DNA of 64,000 nucleotides from Thermodesulfobacteriota bacterium (lineage in GTDB: Bacteria > Desulfobacterota_D > UBA1144 > Nemesobacterales > UBA2774): contig JBFMCV010000005.1 of assembly GCA_040754335.1 (NCBI GenBank), positions 62,001 to 126,000 of the forward strand. Direction: 5' to 3'. Each line of letters opens with the position of its first letter. The stretch's first letter is position 1. Below the pieces are notes generated by a model. It ran no database searches. It saw nothing but the letters and a program-made list of their open reading frames with translations, and was not told where the DNA came from. A program made the position numbers and the translations under genes. Of the stretch, positions 16,798 to 26,903 are shown piece after piece.

Positions 16798-19017
16798 TTG
16801 GACACAAAAAACCAAAGAAGCCGGACCTTACTGTTTATAACTGGTATTGTATATGTATCGGCAGTGTTATTTATGTTAAGTACATGCGGGAGCCCGGGAG
16901 CAGAGCCGACCGGCGACAAAAATATGCCTGACCGGAACAGACTCAAGAACGAAAAGAGCCCTTATTTGCTCCAGCACGCGGACAACCCGGTGGACTGGTA
17001 CCCGTGGGGGGAAGAAGCATTTGAAAGAGCGGCCAGGGAGGACAAACCGATTCTCCTGTCGATCGGGTACTCGACCTGTCACTGGTGCCACGTGATGGAG
17101 CACGAATCTTTCGAGGACCCGGAAGTAGCCCGGCTCATGAACGAGACTTTCGTTTCGATCAAGGTCGACCGCGAAGAAAGGCCCGATATAGACAACATAT
17201 ATATGACCGTTTGCCAGCTCCTGTCGAAAGGCGGGTGCGGGTGGCCTCTCAATATAATCATGACGCCTGACAAGAAGCCCTTCTTTGCAGGTACATACAT
17301 TCCGAAAGAAACGCGTTTCGGCCGCATAGGAATGGTCGAGCTCGTACCGAGGATCAAAGAGGTATGGAAAAACCAGAGGGACGAGGTGCTTAAGTCCGCC
17401 GACAGCATCACCGCGGCCGTTAAGAAGGCCACGGACATAACGCGGGAGCCGGGCGGAAGAGACCTCTCGCAGGCCACGATGACTCTAGGGTACAACCAGC
17501 TCTTGGGCAGGTTCGACGAGACGAACGGCGGGTTCGGGACGGCGCCGAAATTCCCGACCCCGCATAACCTCCTTTTTCTCCTGAGATACTGGAAGAGGAC
17601 GGGAGACGAGCAGGCGCTACGCATGGTGGAGGCAACCCTCGGCGGCATGCGGAAGGGCGGCGTATACGACCACGTGGGGTTCGGATTCCACCGGTACTCG
17701 ACAGACCCCAGGTGGTTCCTGCCGCACTTCGAAAAAATGCTTTACGACCAGGCGGCGCTGGCCCTAGTTTTTACGGAAGCCTATCAGGCAACAGGGAAAA
17801 AGGAGTATGAAGACACCGCACGCAAGATTTTCACGTACGTCTTGAGGGACATGACTTCGCCCGAAGGGGGGTTCTACTCGGCCGAGGACGCGGACAGCGA
17901 AGGCGAAGAGGGAAAGTTCTATGTCTGGACCCAGGATGAAATTATAGAAGTACTAGGAAAGGATGACGCGGAGCTCTTTATCAAAACTTATAACATCGAG
18001 AAGACCGGCAACTTCAGGGAAGAGGCGTCGGGCGAGAAAACGGGCTCGAACATACTGTATCTCAAAATGTCGCTCCCGGAACTCGCGCGGTCTTACGGCA
18101 TGAGCGCAGAAGAGTTCGGGGACAGGATCGAGAAATCGAGGGAAAAGCTTTTCGACGTCAGGGAGAGGAGAGTGCACCCGCATAAGGACGACAAGGTTCT
18201 CACCGACTGGAACGGGCTCATGATAGCCGCTCTTTCGAGGGGCGCGGGTGTTTTCGATGATACGCTCTACAGCGATTCAGCCAAGCGCGCTGCAGACTTC
18301 GTCCTCGATAAATTGAGGGATAGTAAAGGACGGCTCCTCCACCGCTGGAGAGACGGGGAAGCGGGTATAAGCGGGAGCATTGACGACTATTCGTTTTTTA
18401 TATGGGGCCTCCTCGAATTATACGAGAGCACCTTCGACATCGAGTATTTAAAAGCGGCGCTTGCGCTTCAGAACGAAATGAACGAGCTCTTCTGGGACAA
18501 TAAGAACGGCGGGTTCTATTTCACGTCTCACGACGCAGAAGAGCTTATATCGAGGCAGAAAGAGGTCTACGACGGGGCTATACCGTCGGGCAATTCGGTG
18601 GCGATGCTCAACCTCCTCAGGATAGGGAGGATAACGGGCGATTCCTCTTACGACGAGATGGCGGCAAAGCTTGCTAAAGCGTTCTCGCAGAGCGTGGAGC
18701 AGGCGCCTATGGCCTATACGCAGCTCCTTTCGAGCCTCGATTTCGCGATAGGACCGTCATATGAAGTGGTGGTCGCAGGCGATCCCGCTTCGCCCGATAC
18801 TAAAGATATGCTGTCCGCGCTCAGAAAAAAATACGTGCCCAACAAGGTGATGCTGTTTAAAGGGAACGAAGATTCTGACGGCATCGCTGCTATCGCCGAA
18901 TTCACGAAAGGACAGTCCGCGATAGACGGAAAGGCGACAGCCTACGTCTGTATCGATCAAGTATGCAACCTGCCTACCACGGATTTGAACAAGGCGCTCG
19001 AGCTACTCTCGAAGTAA
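16798..19017 (+). CDS. DUF255 thioredoxin-like lipoprotein (YyaL/SSP411 family)
   Basis: 739 residues from a TTG start. The N-terminus is a lipoprotein signal with lipobox around LSTC (Cys30). The DUF255 thioredoxin-like domain (about 45-205) contains [18 protein letters not shown] and the CHWCHVM redox motif. The rest is an alpha/alpha-toroid resembling six-hairpin glycosidases ([28 protein letters not shown]). The family is common but its reaction is not established; a thiol-redox or sugar-related role is proposed. A start at the ATG at 16924 would give a cytosolic protein that begins just before the family-conserved region. The lipoprotein form is supported by the plausible signal and Cys, but this start is less certain. 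Confidence 0.88.
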   Translation: MDTKNQRSRTLLFITGIVYVSAVLFMLSTCGSPGAEPTGDKNMPDRNRLKNEKSPYLLQHADNPVDWYPWGEEAFERAAREDKPILLSIGYSTCHWCHVMEHESFEDPEVARLMNETFVSIKVDREERPDIDNIYMTVCQLLSKGGCGWPLNIIMTPDKKPFFAGTYIPKETRFGRIGMVELVPRIKEVWKNQRDEVLKSADSITAAVKKATDITREPGGRDLSQATMTLGYNQLLGRFDETNGGFGTAPKFPTPHNLLFLLRYWKRTGDEQALRMVEATLGGMRKGGVYDHVGFGFHRYSTDPRWFLPHFEKMLYDQAALALVFTEAYQATGKKEYEDTARKIFTYVLRDMTSPEGGFYSAEDADSEGEEGKFYVWTQDEIIEVLGKDDAELFIKTYNIEKTGNFREEASGEKTGSNILYLKMSLPELARSYGMSAEEFGDRIEKSREKLFDVRERRVHPHKDDKVLTDWNGLMIAALSRGAGVFDDTLYSDSAKRAADFVLDKLRDSKGRLLHRWRDGEAGISGSIDDYSFFIWGLLELYESTFDIEYLKAALALQNEMNELFWDNKNGGFYFTSHDAEELISRQKEVYDGAIPSGNSVAMLNLLRIGRITGDSSYDEMAAKLAKAFSQSVEQAPMAYTQLLSSLDFAIGPSYEVVVAGDPASPDTKDMLSALRKKYVPNKVMLFKGNEDSDGIAAIAEFTKGQSAIDGKATAYVCIDQVCNLPTTDLNKALELLSK

Positions 19018-19227
19018 TTTGCAGAGTTGTTGATTTTCCGGATTTACGGGTATAAATATTATTCGAAGGACCAGTCGGTTTTTTCGATCGGACGTACCGA
19101 ATACATTTTGCGTTCCTGGTGAATAAACGATCGCAGGCGCGGGTAGTATTTTCTAATTCACGCTTACACCATTGAAAAGAGTCTGTGTTATAGTATTAGC
19201 TTAGTTCAATATAGTGAGGTAAAAGTG

Positions 19228-19404
19228 ATGGAGCAAAAGAAAACAGGGAAAAGAGGCAAGAGAAAAATTAAAGACCTCGTCGACATGCTTGAAGACCCGG
19301 AAAATTCGGGCTATATAGGAGGAGACTACGAGGATATGATGGATCTTCTGGAACAGGAATTAGCCGAATCGGAAGAAGACGAAGATCAGGAAGAAAAGGA
19401 ATGA
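19228..19404 (+). CDS. Small acidic protein of unknown function (58 aa)
   Basis: An ATG at 19228 with GAGGT upstream opens a 58-codon frame. The product begins with a basic stretch ([13 protein letters not shown]), has a central Gly/Asp segment ([14 protein letters not shown]) and ends in a very acidic tail ([12 protein letters not shown]). The charge polarity and good ribosome binding site suggest a real gene. Its stop codon lies 19 bases inside the 3' end of mnmG on the other strand. I do not recognise the family. Confidence 0.6.
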   Translation: MEQKKTGKRGKRKIKDLVDMLEDPENSGYIGGDYEDMMDLLEQELAESEEDEDQEEKE

Positions 19405-21299
19405 TAGCCTCTGTCCCTTTCAAATTCACCCTTTTTCAAATAAACCATAAGCACGGAAATAGCGGCGGGCGTGATGCCGGATATCCTGCTTGCCTGTCCT
19501 AAGGACCCGGGACGAACATTCGAGAGTTTTTGAACTATCTCCTTTGACAACCCAGGGATTCCCTCGTAAGAAAAGTCCAAGGGGATTGACATGTTTTCGA
19601 GCTTCCTGAATTTATCGATCTGCTCGACCTGCATCTTGATATACCCTTCGTACTTGACTTCCATCTCTATCTGCGCGATGTAATCCTCGCCCGGTTGAGC
19701 CCCGTTCAGGGCGCCCCCCAACAATTCGAGAGTCCTGTAAGATATCTCGGGTCTCCTCAGTATCTCCTTCAGAGACTGCGGTTTCTTGAGAGGCGAGGAG
19801 CCCAAACCCGACAATATCTCGTTGACTCCCGCGCTCGGCATTATCTTGCTGTACTCGAGCCTTTGAAGTTCATCAGTGATTGTCTTCTTTTTATGATAGA
19901 GCTTTTCGAACGCTTCTTCGCCGAGGAGTCCGATCCTGTAACCGATTTCACCGAGCCTGATGTCGGCATTGTCCTCTCTCAATACGAGACGGTACTCGGC
20001 CCTCGAGGTGAACATCCTGTAAGGCTCATCCACACCCTTGGTCACGAGATCGTCTATGAGTATTCCTATATACGCCTGGGAGCGGTCGAGTATGAGAGGG
20101 TCCCGCCCCTTTACCCGGAGCGCGGCGTTTATGCCGGCCATGAGCCCCTGGCTCGCCGCCTCCTCGTATCCCGTGGTCCCGTTTATCTGCCCCGCAAAGT
20201 AGAGGTTGTCGACGAGCTTCGTCTCCAGCGTCGGTTTCAGCTGCACGGGATCGACGAAGTCGTACTCGACGGCATAGCCCGGCCTCATGATCTCCACGCC
20301 GGAAAGGCCGTCTATAGTCCTTACAAGCTCGTACTGAACTTCGAGGGGGAGGCTCGTCGAGATGCCGTTCGGATATATTTCGTAAGTGTGAGTCCCCTCG
20401 GGTTCGAGAAAAATCTGGTGCCTCTCCTTGTCGCGGAACTTGACGACCTTGTCTTCTATGGAGGGACAGTACCTGGGACCGATGCCCTTTATATCGCCCG
20501 AATACAAGGGCGACTTGTGGAGGTTGCTCATTATCACCCTGTGGGTGTTCTCGTTCGTGTATGTGATGTAGCAGGGAAGCTGCTCCCTCTCGACGGGACC
20601 GCTCGAGAAGGAAAACGGCCTGGGGTTCTCGTCCCCGGGCTGGGGCTCGAGGATTTCCCAATCTATGGTCCTTCCGTCGAGTCTGGGCGGAGTCCCCGTC
20701 TTGAGCCTGCCCACCCTGAACCCGAGGCTCCCGAATGAATCCGATATGCCTATCGCAGCGGCCTCTCCGGCGCGTCCCGAGGGTATCTTCGTCCCCCCTA
20801 TGTGTATGAGACCGTTCGGGAACGTACCGGGCGTTACGACTACGGCATCGGAGAAGAAATGCTCGCCGAGCGTGGTCTTTACGCCGGCCACCCTGCCGTT
20901 CGCAACGAGAAAGCCTTCGGCCATCCTCTGCTTTATGTCGATGTTTTTTTCGGCTTCGAGCGTGCGTTTCATATACGCCCTGTACGCCTGCCTGTCGGCC
21001 TGTATCCTCGTCGCCTGAACGGCGGCCCCTTTCCTGGTATTGAGCCTCCTCCACTGAATCGCGGCATGGTCGGCGGCTTTCCCCATTTCGCCCCCGAGAG
21101 CGTCTATCTCCTTCACGAGGTGGCCCTTGCCGACGCCCCCGATCGACGGGTTGCACGACATGAGGCCTATGGTATCGATATTCGCAGTGAGCACGAGCGT
21201 GCGGCACCCCATTCTCGACGAGGCGAGCGCGGCTTCGCATCCCGCGTGCCCCGCGCCTATTACGATCACATCGTAATTAACAGGATAATTTATGCTCAA
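19386..21299 (-). CDS. mnmG: tRNA uridine-5-carboxymethylaminomethyl modification enzyme MnmG
   Basis: 637 residues, full length, from a TTG start at 21299 with GGGAG upstream. The FAD-binding [17 protein letters not shown] motif is at residues 15-31, and the family blocks [18 protein letters not shown] and [11 protein letters not shown] are present. MnmG works with MnmE to install cmnm5 on U34 of several tRNAs, stabilising wobble decoding. mnmE is not in the window. The C-terminal tRNA-binding region is complete ([20 protein letters not shown]). The 3' end overlaps the small acidic protein gene by 19 bases in convergent orientation. Confidence 0.97.
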   Translation of the reverse strand: MSINYPVNYDVIVIGAGHAGCEAALASSRMGCRTLVLTANIDTIGLMSCNPSIGGVGKGHLVKEIDALGGEMGKAADHAAIQWRRLNTRKGAAVQATRIQADRQAYRAYMKRTLEAEKNIDIKQRMAEGFLVANGRVAGVKTTLGEHFFSDAVVVTPGTFPNGLIHIGGTKIPSGRAGEAAAIGISDSFGSLGFRVGRLKTGTPPRLDGRTIDWEILEPQPGDENPRPFSFSSGPVEREQLPCYITYTNENTHRVIMSNLHKSPLYSGDIKGIGPRYCPSIEDKVVKFRDKERHQIFLEPEGTHTYEIYPNGISTSLPLEVQYELVRTIDGLSGVEIMRPGYAVEYDFVDPVQLKPTLETKLVDNLYFAGQINGTTGYEEAASQGLMAGINAALRVKGRDPLILDRSQAYIGILIDDLVTKGVDEPYRMFTSRAEYRLVLREDNADIRLGEIGYRIGLLGEEAFEKLYHKKKTITDELQRLEYSKIMPSAGVNEILSGLGSSPLKKPQSLKEILRRPEISYRTLELLGGALNGAQPGEDYIAQIEMEVKYEGYIKMQVEQIDKFRKLENMSIPLDFSYEGIPGLSKEIVQKLSNVRPGSLGQASRISGITPAAISVLMVYLKKGEFERDRGYHSFSS

Positions 21300-21392
21300 T
21301 ATCCGGCTCCCTGTTCAAATTCACAAAGAAGTGTAAATAGGCAAACACCGGCCGTCAATTTCGGTCCCGCTCACTGGAATATAAAGGCATAG

Positions 21393-21758
21393 ATGGTAAA
21401 ATGGTCTCCCATCCCCAGAAGGAGTCATGCCCGGTTGTCGAGGACAATAGAGATATTCGAAAGAGTGGAAAGAAAGCTCAGGGAAAAGCCGGGCGATTAT
21501 ACGGAAATCGGCGCGGTTTACAAATTCGTTATCGAAGGCCCCGAAGGGGGTACGTGGATAATCGACCTGAGAAAAGAAACCCTCGGGGTGAGGGCGGCGG
21601 ATGAAGATGCGGAATGCACCGTGCAGATACTGGACGAGCATTTCGTCGATCTCTTCACCGGAAAGCTGCCGCCCGAAAGCGCGCTTCTCTCGGGCAAGAT
21701 CAAGCTCGCGGGAAACGTGCTGCTGGCTATCAGGTTTGCAGAATTGCTGAAGAGGTGA
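21393..21758 (+). CDS. SCP2 sterol-binding domain protein
   Basis: 121 residues forming a single SCP2 domain: an N-terminal helix (TIEIFERVERKLREKPGDY), a beta-sheet (YKFVIEGPEGGTWIIDLR, then GVRAADEDAECTVQILD) and the terminal amphipathic part ending in FTGKLPPESALLSGKIKLAG. SCP2 domains bind lipids or acyl-CoA in a hydrophobic tunnel. It is encoded divergently from mnmG with about 90 bases between them, and converges with the sulfotransferase gene. Confidence 0.88.
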   Translation: MVKWSPIPRRSHARLSRTIEIFERVERKLREKPGDYTEIGAVYKFVIEGPEGGTWIIDLRKETLGVRAADEDAECTVQILDEHFVDLFTGKLPPESALLSGKIKLAGNVLLAIRFAELLKR

Positions 21759-21859
21759 ACAGAGCCGCCGCCCGACCCTGGCGAAATGAATGAGGCCGCG
21801 TTGCAGGCTTGAAAAAGCGCCTCCTGATATTACGCGCGGATCACCGGACGGCAGCCGGC

Positions 21860-22735
21860 TCAATATCCGTAATCTTCAAGCCGCGCGGCTATTTCAAGTG
21901 AATAGGCCTTGAGCTCGGGGTCCTTAAGAAAAGCAAAGCCGCGCGATCTGTTGACCTCGGCCGCCGCTTTCTCGATATCTCCAGGGACCGTCTCCAGTCC
22001 GCAGAATTCGGTCAGAGATGCCAATACCTCCGAAGGATTGTCGAGGAAGTATTCGTATTTTATTTCTATCGCCCGACCTCCAAGCTCTGCCACGCGCTCC
22101 CGCGCTTCCTTCATGTATTCCTCCCACAGCACGAAGCCTTCGTCGAGCGAAGCTCCCCTCAAATCCACGAACACGCGCCTCCCTCCTATGAATTTCCGCA
22201 CGAGGTAGAGCAGGTATACGGGTTTCAGCAAACCCCGCTTGTTCCCGTCCCTCAGCCTCGAAAGTCCTCTCTCCCTCCTCGTCCTCAGGCTGTTTATGAT
22301 ATCGAGCGGGTGGCGGAAAATATGTATTACCTTCGCTTCCGGAAATATATCAAGCCAGAATGAGAGGGTGAACGTATTTCGGGGGTCCTTCCATCCCCAG
22401 GGGATATCGAGATTGGCGGGTGTCTTGTACCGGAGATATTTGCCGAGCCCGAGAAACGACGCGGCGCGCGGCGTCTTCATCGAGAATCTAATGAATTCGC
22501 CGTAGAGAACCCTGGCTTCGCTATCCCCGAGGAGGTATTTGATCGTGCCCGGGTTTTCGAGTCCCCCGCTGCACTGAGTAAGCAGCCAGTCGTTCAAATC
22601 GCGGAAGAACACCGCCTCGTGGTTGTCGGTAAGACTTCTGCCGACGAAGAGACCGAGGTCATCCAGCATCCGCGTAAGCATGCTCGTGCCGGAACGGCTC
22701 ATTCCGATTATGATTACGGGAGGACGGGCGCTCAT
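21860..22735 (-). CDS. Sulfotransferase family protein
   Basis: 291 residues. The PAPS 5'-phosphosulfate-binding loop is IIIGMSRSGTSMLTRML (about residues 8-24), and the 3'-phosphate region is HIFRHPLDIINSLRTRR (about 135-151). These are the conserved elements of PAPS-dependent sulfotransferases. The enzyme would transfer sulfate from PAPS to a carbohydrate or other small acceptor; the acceptor cannot be told. No signal peptide or membrane segment is visible. It stands alone between the SCP2 and sigma factor genes. Confidence 0.85.
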   Translation of the reverse strand: MSARPPVIIIGMSRSGTSMLTRMLDDLGLFVGRSLTDNHEAVFFRDLNDWLLTQCSGGLENPGTIKYLLGDSEARVLYGEFIRFSMKTPRAASFLGLGKYLRYKTPANLDIPWGWKDPRNTFTLSFWLDIFPEAKVIHIFRHPLDIINSLRTRRERGLSRLRDGNKRGLLKPVYLLYLVRKFIGGRRVFVDLRGASLDEGFVLWEEYMKEARERVAELGGRAIEIKYEYFLDNPSEVLASLTEFCGLETVPGDIEKAAAEVNRSRGFAFLKDPELKAYSLEIAARLEDYGY

Positions 22736-22873
22736 TTCAATCTGAAATTATACTACATGTGGGGGAATAACAATGCCCGCTGCAGGGAACATCGCCGGTA
22801 AAGGATTTGAAGACGGAGCCCGGCGCTGTCCATTAATCTGCAAGGGTTGTGCATACGGGACTGAATGCGCAGC

Positions 22874-24076
22874 TTAACGGGCCAGGAAGCTTCTCAGAAT
22901 CTCGCCCATCTCCGAGGTGGCGAGCTTTTCGAGAGCCCTCTTCTCAATTTGCCTGATCCTCTCGCGAGTGAGATCGAACCTTCTTCCGATCTCGTCGAGC
23001 GTGTAAGTGGAGTCCTGGTCGATCCCGAACCTGAGCCTGATTATCTCTTCCTCCCTCGAAGTGAGTATGTTGAGCGCGTCCCTGATCTCGTGGGTCAGGG
23101 CCGTGTTGGCCATGACGGAATCAGGAGCGGGGGAGTTATCGTCCGATATGAAATCGAGCAGCGTAGTCTTCTCGCCGTCGAGTATAGGCGTATCGAGGCG
23201 CGCGGCGTCGTTCGTCGACTCGAGTATCCTCTTCACTCCCTCGACGGATATGCCCGCGACCTCGGCCACTTCGTCAGGGAGCGGCTTCCTTCCGAGCTCC
23301 TTATGGAGCATGGAGCTTATCCTGTAGACCTTGCTCGCCTGCTCGAGAACGTATACGGGGACCCTTATGGTTCTCGTCTGATCGAGAAGAGCCCTCGAGA
23401 TCGCCTGGTGAATCCACCAGGACGCATAGGTGGAGAATTTATAGCCTTTAGTATGGTCGAATCTTTCGACAGCCCTCATCAAACCGACGTTGCCTTCCTG
23501 TATGAGGTCGGTAAGCGGGAGACCGCGTCCCATGTATCTCTTCGATATGCTTACGACGAGCCTGAGGTTCGCCTTGACAAACCTCTCTTTTAGCTCGCTC
23601 GCTCGCTCCGAATATACTTTCACGAACGCCATGAGGCTATCGATTCTCTTCGTAAGCTCTTTATTGGAAATTGCAGTGCCCGCGTTCTTTTTCTTTCCCG
23701 AAGCGCTTTCTATTTTCTTTGAGAGTTTCTGAATATGGGAGGTCAGCTCCCTCGACTTGGATTCGCACTTCTTGATTTGCGCTGAGACCTCAATTTCCTC
23801 TTTCGCGGTAAGAAGCGATTCGACCGCCATGTCCTTGAAATATACGTAGAGGAGCCTGAACTGCTCGTCAGGGGTCCATTCCTCCTCCTGGTCTTCGGAA
23901 GCGGCGTTGTCCTCGAGCTCGAACCCGAAGTCGGACTCCTCGCCCTCGATCATAACGTCGTCCCTGAAGCCCAGGGAAGAATAAGATTCCTCGTCCTGCT
24001 CGTTATAGTTTTCCATATTTTCCATTTCCGGAGCCACACGTTCCACGTCTCTGAATTTCGCAGATTTCATTCTCAC
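22874..24076 (-). CDS. Sigma-70 family RNA polymerase sigma factor (RpoD/RpoS-like)
   Basis: 400 residues. Residues 1-75 are acidic and low-complexity, without region 1.1. Region 1.2 begins near FRLLYVYFKDMAVESLLTAK, region 2 holds ANLRLVVSISKRYMGRGLPL and FSTYASWWIHQAISRAL, region 3 ELGRKPLPDEVAEVAGIS, and region 4 YTLDEIGRRFDLTRERIRQI. At 400 residues without region 1.1 it is more like a group 2 (RpoS-type) or compact primary factor than a long RpoD. Between regions 1.2 and 2 there is a Lys/Ser-rich insertion (about 105-150). A consensus promoter lies about 75 bases upstream at 24148-24176. Which class it belongs to is not resolved. Confidence 0.9.
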   Translation of the reverse strand: MRMKSAKFRDVERVAPEMENMENYNEQDEESYSSLGFRDDVMIEGEESDFGFELEDNAASEDQEEEWTPDEQFRLLYVYFKDMAVESLLTAKEEIEVSAQIKKCESKSRELTSHIQKLSKKIESASGKKKNAGTAISNKELTKRIDSLMAFVKVYSERASELKERFVKANLRLVVSISKRYMGRGLPLTDLIQEGNVGLMRAVERFDHTKGYKFSTYASWWIHQAISRALLDQTRTIRVPVYVLEQASKVYRISSMLHKELGRKPLPDEVAEVAGISVEGVKRILESTNDAARLDTPILDGEKTTLLDFISDDNSPAPDSVMANTALTHEIRDALNILTSREEEIIRLRFGIDQDSTYTLDEIGRRFDLTRERIRQIEKRALEKLATSEMGEILRSFLAR

Positions 24077-24147
24077 ACCTTTGCCAGACCCTTCTATGTA
24101 TTTTTAATTGTAATGCTTTTTAAAGCTGACAGTGCCCTAACTATATT

Positions 24148-24176
24148 AATATACGGTTTTGACGAATTCTTGTCAA
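24148..24176 (-). promoter_or_regulatory. Sigma-70 promoter of the sigma factor gene
   Basis: On the minus strand TTGACA (24176-24171) and TATATT (24153-24148) are separated by 17 bases, close to the sigma-70 consensus. The start codon is about 72 bases downstream of the -10 box. Confidence 0.7.
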
Positions 24177-24319
24177 GCAAATTCTTCGCAAATGCAAAAT
24201 TCCGGTATCTGCATATATTATTCAATAATTCCAAGCTCTAACAATAGGGAGATAGCGTGAGTATACGCAGAAGCTAACAGAATATCAAGTCAGGCGTGAA
24301 TCCGCAGTCCATAACCCAG

Positions 24320-25114
24320 CTATTCATCTTTTCCCCAGGATTCATTAAATACCGTCTTTGTGCCAAGCTGTTCGACATAAGCATCCTTTCCAACACTCCT
24401 CTTGAAAGCCGCCGATTGACTCCAGGCCTGCTCGATGCTGCCGTATTTACCTATTTTGACCAGGTTCCACGTCTCGCCCCTGGAATTCTCCACCTGAACC
24501 GTGTATGCGCTGAACCCCTTGCTCCGGTAATCGCTTGCAGCTTTCTCGGCTTGAGCCTTGTCGGCGAACGCCCCTACCTGGAGCGTGTATCCCCTTTTGG
24601 GCGTTCTCTCGGACTGCTTCTGATCGATTTTTGCCGGGTCCTGAACTGTCGCTTCCGGCTGGGCGAGTGCCGTTTCTTTCGTGGTCCCCGCCTCCCCGGA
24701 AATCTGCACAGGGTCGATCGAGGTGAGGCCCGCGCCGGTTAACCCTTCTTTATTATTAACATTAATTGACAAGACAGGCTGAGCCGCTATCATCTCTTCC
24801 GAGATCTTGTTTTCATCGGGAGGGAAAGAAGTTTCGTCGCTCGGTGAGCTTATAACCCCGGGAGGAATCTCGTCCCTGTCGATCATCGGCTCGGTAGCGG
24901 TTTCATATTTTGCCGTTGTCTTTGCGGACTGGCTTTCCTTTTTTACCTGTGAGGGCTCAGTGTCGCCTGTATAAAAATCGTCTACCTTCGTGCCTACATA
25001 CACGCCCACAAGGAATACCACTAGGAAAGTAAGGAAGGACCAGAAACCCCCTCCCGGGCCTCGTCTCCTCCGGCCCGAGTTGGCAATCATAAGTTTAGGC
25101 TTAAGCTCTCTCAT
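24320..25114 (-). CDS. SPOR domain-containing membrane protein
   Basis: 264 residues. A short basic N-terminus precedes one transmembrane helix (about 24-44, FLTFLVVFLVGVYVG), then a Ser/Thr/Glu-rich linker to about 180, then a SPOR domain (YTLQVGAFADKAQAEKAASD and LVKIGKYGS). SPOR domains bind denuded glycan strands of peptidoglycan, usually at the division septum. The topology is N-in with the SPOR domain in the periplasm, as for FtsN/DamX-like proteins. tRNA-Leu lies 20 bases upstream on the same strand and may share a transcript. Confidence 0.87.
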   Translation of the reverse strand: MRELKPKLMIANSGRRRRGPGGGFWSFLTFLVVFLVGVYVGTKVDDFYTGDTEPSQVKKESQSAKTTAKYETATEPMIDRDEIPPGVISSPSDETSFPPDENKISEEMIAAQPVLSINVNNKEGLTGAGLTSIDPVQISGEAGTTKETALAQPEATVQDPAKIDQKQSERTPKRGYTLQVGAFADKAQAEKAASDYRSKGFSAYTVQVENSRGETWNLVKIGKYGSIEQAWSQSAAFKRSVGKDAYVEQLGTKTVFNESWGKDE

Positions 25115-25134
25115 GACTAATTATATTCAGTCCA

Positions 25135-25219
25135 TGCCGAAGGGGGGATTTGAACCCCCACGAGCTTGCACCCACTGGATCCTGAATCCAGCGCGTCTAC
25201 CAAGTTCCGCCACTTCGGC
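25135..25219 (-). tRNA. tRNA-Leu (anticodon CAG)
   Basis: The minus strand folds into a class II tRNA: acceptor arms GCCGAAG/CTTCGGC with discriminator A, an anticodon stem CTGGA/TCCAG with loop TTCAGGA giving anticodon CAG, a long variable arm (GTGGGTGCAAGCTCGTG region) and a T arm with GGTTCAAATCC. The long variable arm and the anticodon agree on leucine. The 3' CCA is not encoded. Confidence 0.95.
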
Positions 25220-25396
25220 GATTTGAAAATTGAATGACCCTGAACCCTTGAACATTAATCTTATCACATATAATCTTGCGACGCTAGGGGTTCTTAGATA
25301 AAAAATACCCGCACCCTCCCTTTATCATTGCTTTTTTCGGCATACCGGAGGCTAACCGGAATTTGCGCGACCCGTAGAGGAAAGCGAGATCAAGGC

Positions 25397-25831
25397 TCAG
25401 AGGTCTCCCCAGGAAACTATCCTTTCCGGTATGATTTTTATGACCGGGAGTCCCGCCTCCTCTATACCCATTTTTTTGTATTGAGGGTATTTGCGAGCGA
25501 GAATTTTGAGGGATTTCCGGTACTCTTCGCCGTCCTCCAGAATTTGGGCGAACCCGTATATCAAAACGTAATAAAGCCTGCTCCAGTCCTCGTAATAACC
25601 GTCTATAACGAGGGAAACACCGGGGTTTGACAGTATGTTCATGACTCGTTTCAGCGCCCCAGGCAAAACATTCTTCTTTTTCTTGTCGACAGGGGTGAAT
25701 ATATATCGTCCGTCGTATGCGAAACAGATGGGCACCACCTGCGGCCTCCCGGAGACGTCCGCTGTCGCCATCCTAGCGACCCTCCCTGTGAGCAATATAT
25801 CCCTTTCTTTATCGTTCGGTATCGCGATCAA
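25397..25831 (-). CDS. PPOX-class (pyridoxamine 5'-phosphate oxidase-like) F420/FMN-binding protein
   Basis: 144 residues with a split beta-barrel: RVARMATADVSGRPQVVPIC, then FAYDGRYIFTPVDKKKK and LSNPGVSLVIDGYYEDW. It resembles the TIGR03668 (Rv0121-like) PPOX subfamily. Members bind FMN or F420 and reduce or bind small cofactors; the exact substrate is unknown, and F420 use in this organism is not shown. The gene is single and divergent from prs, with about 110 bases between the starts. Confidence 0.8.
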   Translation of the reverse strand: MIAIPNDKERDILLTGRVARMATADVSGRPQVVPICFAYDGRYIFTPVDKKKKNVLPGALKRVMNILSNPGVSLVIDGYYEDWSRLYYVLIYGFAQILEDGEEYRKSLKILARKYPQYKKMGIEEAGLPVIKIIPERIVSWGDL

Positions 25832-25860
25832 ACCTGCGCGTCCGGGCCCGAAATCTAAAC

Positions 25861-25888
25861 TTGAATTATCGAATATCTATTTTATAAT
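25861..25888 (+). promoter_or_regulatory. Sigma-70 promoter of the prs operon
   Basis: TTGAAT (25861-25866) and TATAAT (25883-25888) are separated by 16 bases, 53 bases before the prs start codon. It would drive prs and probably rplY and pth. Confidence 0.6.
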
Positions 25889-25940
25889 ACCTTGTTTTTT
25901 GGTTCGGACATCGAGCTTTATCTATTTCATGTGAGATCAA

Positions 25941-26882
25941 ATGGACAACGCAAAGATTTTTTGCGGGACTTCTAACGTCCCTCTGGCAAAGGCTGTTTGC
26001 AAGTACCTCGACGTCCCCCTCGGCAAGGCCGAGGTCAGGCGTTTCAGCGACGGTGAGGTGTTCGTCGAAATATCTGAAAGCGTGCGCGGCTCCCACGTAT
26101 TCGTCATACAGTCCACATGCCCCCCTACGAACGAGCATATCATGGAGCTGCTGATAATCACGGACGCGCTTAAAAGAGCCTCCGCGAGAGCGATCACTGC
26201 GGTCATACCTTATTACGGCTATGCGAGACAGGACCGGAAGGTCCAGCCCAGAGCCCCGATTTCCGCAAAGCTCGTCGCGGACCTCATTACAACCGCCGGC
26301 ATAAGCAGGGTTGTCACGGTGGACCTGCACGCCGGGCAGATACAGGGGTTTTTCAACATACCGGTCGATCATATTTATGCAGCGCCCGTTTTCATAGGTT
26401 ATATAAAGGAGAAATTCAGAGGCGAGGAAATGGTTATCGTTTCGCCGGACGCGGGAGGAATGGAGAGGGCGAGGTCTTACGCGAAAATCCTCGACTCCGG
26501 ACTCGCTATGACGGACAAGAGGCGGCCGAATCCGAACGAAGCCGAGATCATGAATGTAATAGGGGACGTCGAGGGGAAAGCCGTGCTCCTTGTCGACGAC
26601 CTGGTGGACACGGCCGGCACCGCGATACAGGCGGGGAAGGCCCTCTTGAGGGAAGGGGCGAAAAGTGTGGCCCTCTGCAGCACACACGGAGTGCTCTCCG
26701 GCAAGGCGATAGAAAGAATAAAGGACGCCGACCTGGAGGAAGTTATAATTACCGATACGATCGCCCCGTCCGAGGAAGCAGCTGCCTGTGACAAAATCAA
26801 GGTAATAAGCATTTCCAACCTTCTCGGAGAGGCGATAAAAAGAATTGCAACAGGCGAGTCGATCAGCAGCCTGTTTAATTAA
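25941..26882 (+). CDS. prs: Ribose-phosphate pyrophosphokinase
   Basis: 313 residues, the usual length. It makes PRPP from ribose-5-phosphate and ATP, feeding nucleotide, His, Trp and NAD synthesis. Visible blocks are the catalytic flexible-loop region YYGYARQDRKVQPRAPISAK, the divalent-cation site VTVDLHAGQIQGFF and the PRPP-binding loop AVLLVDDLVDTAGT. It is followed 21 bases later by rplY, a common prs-rplY-pth order in bacteria. Confidence 0.97.
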   Translation: MDNAKIFCGTSNVPLAKAVCKYLDVPLGKAEVRRFSDGEVFVEISESVRGSHVFVIQSTCPPTNEHIMELLIITDALKRASARAITAVIPYYGYARQDRKVQPRAPISAKLVADLITTAGISRVVTVDLHAGQIQGFFNIPVDHIYAAPVFIGYIKEKFRGEEMVIVSPDAGGMERARSYAKILDSGLAMTDKRRPNPNEAEIMNVIGDVEGKAVLLVDDLVDTAGTAIQAGKALLREGAKSVALCSTHGVLSGKAIERIKDADLEEVIITDTIAPSEEAAACDKIKVISISNLLGEAIKRIATGESISSLFN

Positions 26883-26903
26883 AAAATAGAAGGAGCTCGA
26901 GCA

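Noticed and set aside
16632-16946. A 105-codon N-terminal extension of the dynamin-like gene.
   Set aside because: It overlaps the divergent DUF255 gene and gives no family-like sequence.
20026-21240. A 404-codon open frame inside mnmG and other long antisense frames in mnmG, degP and the FAD monooxygenase (36430-37614).
   Set aside because: They are composition shadows of GC-rich coding regions; the products are Arg-rich or otherwise unlike proteins and lack ribosome binding sites.
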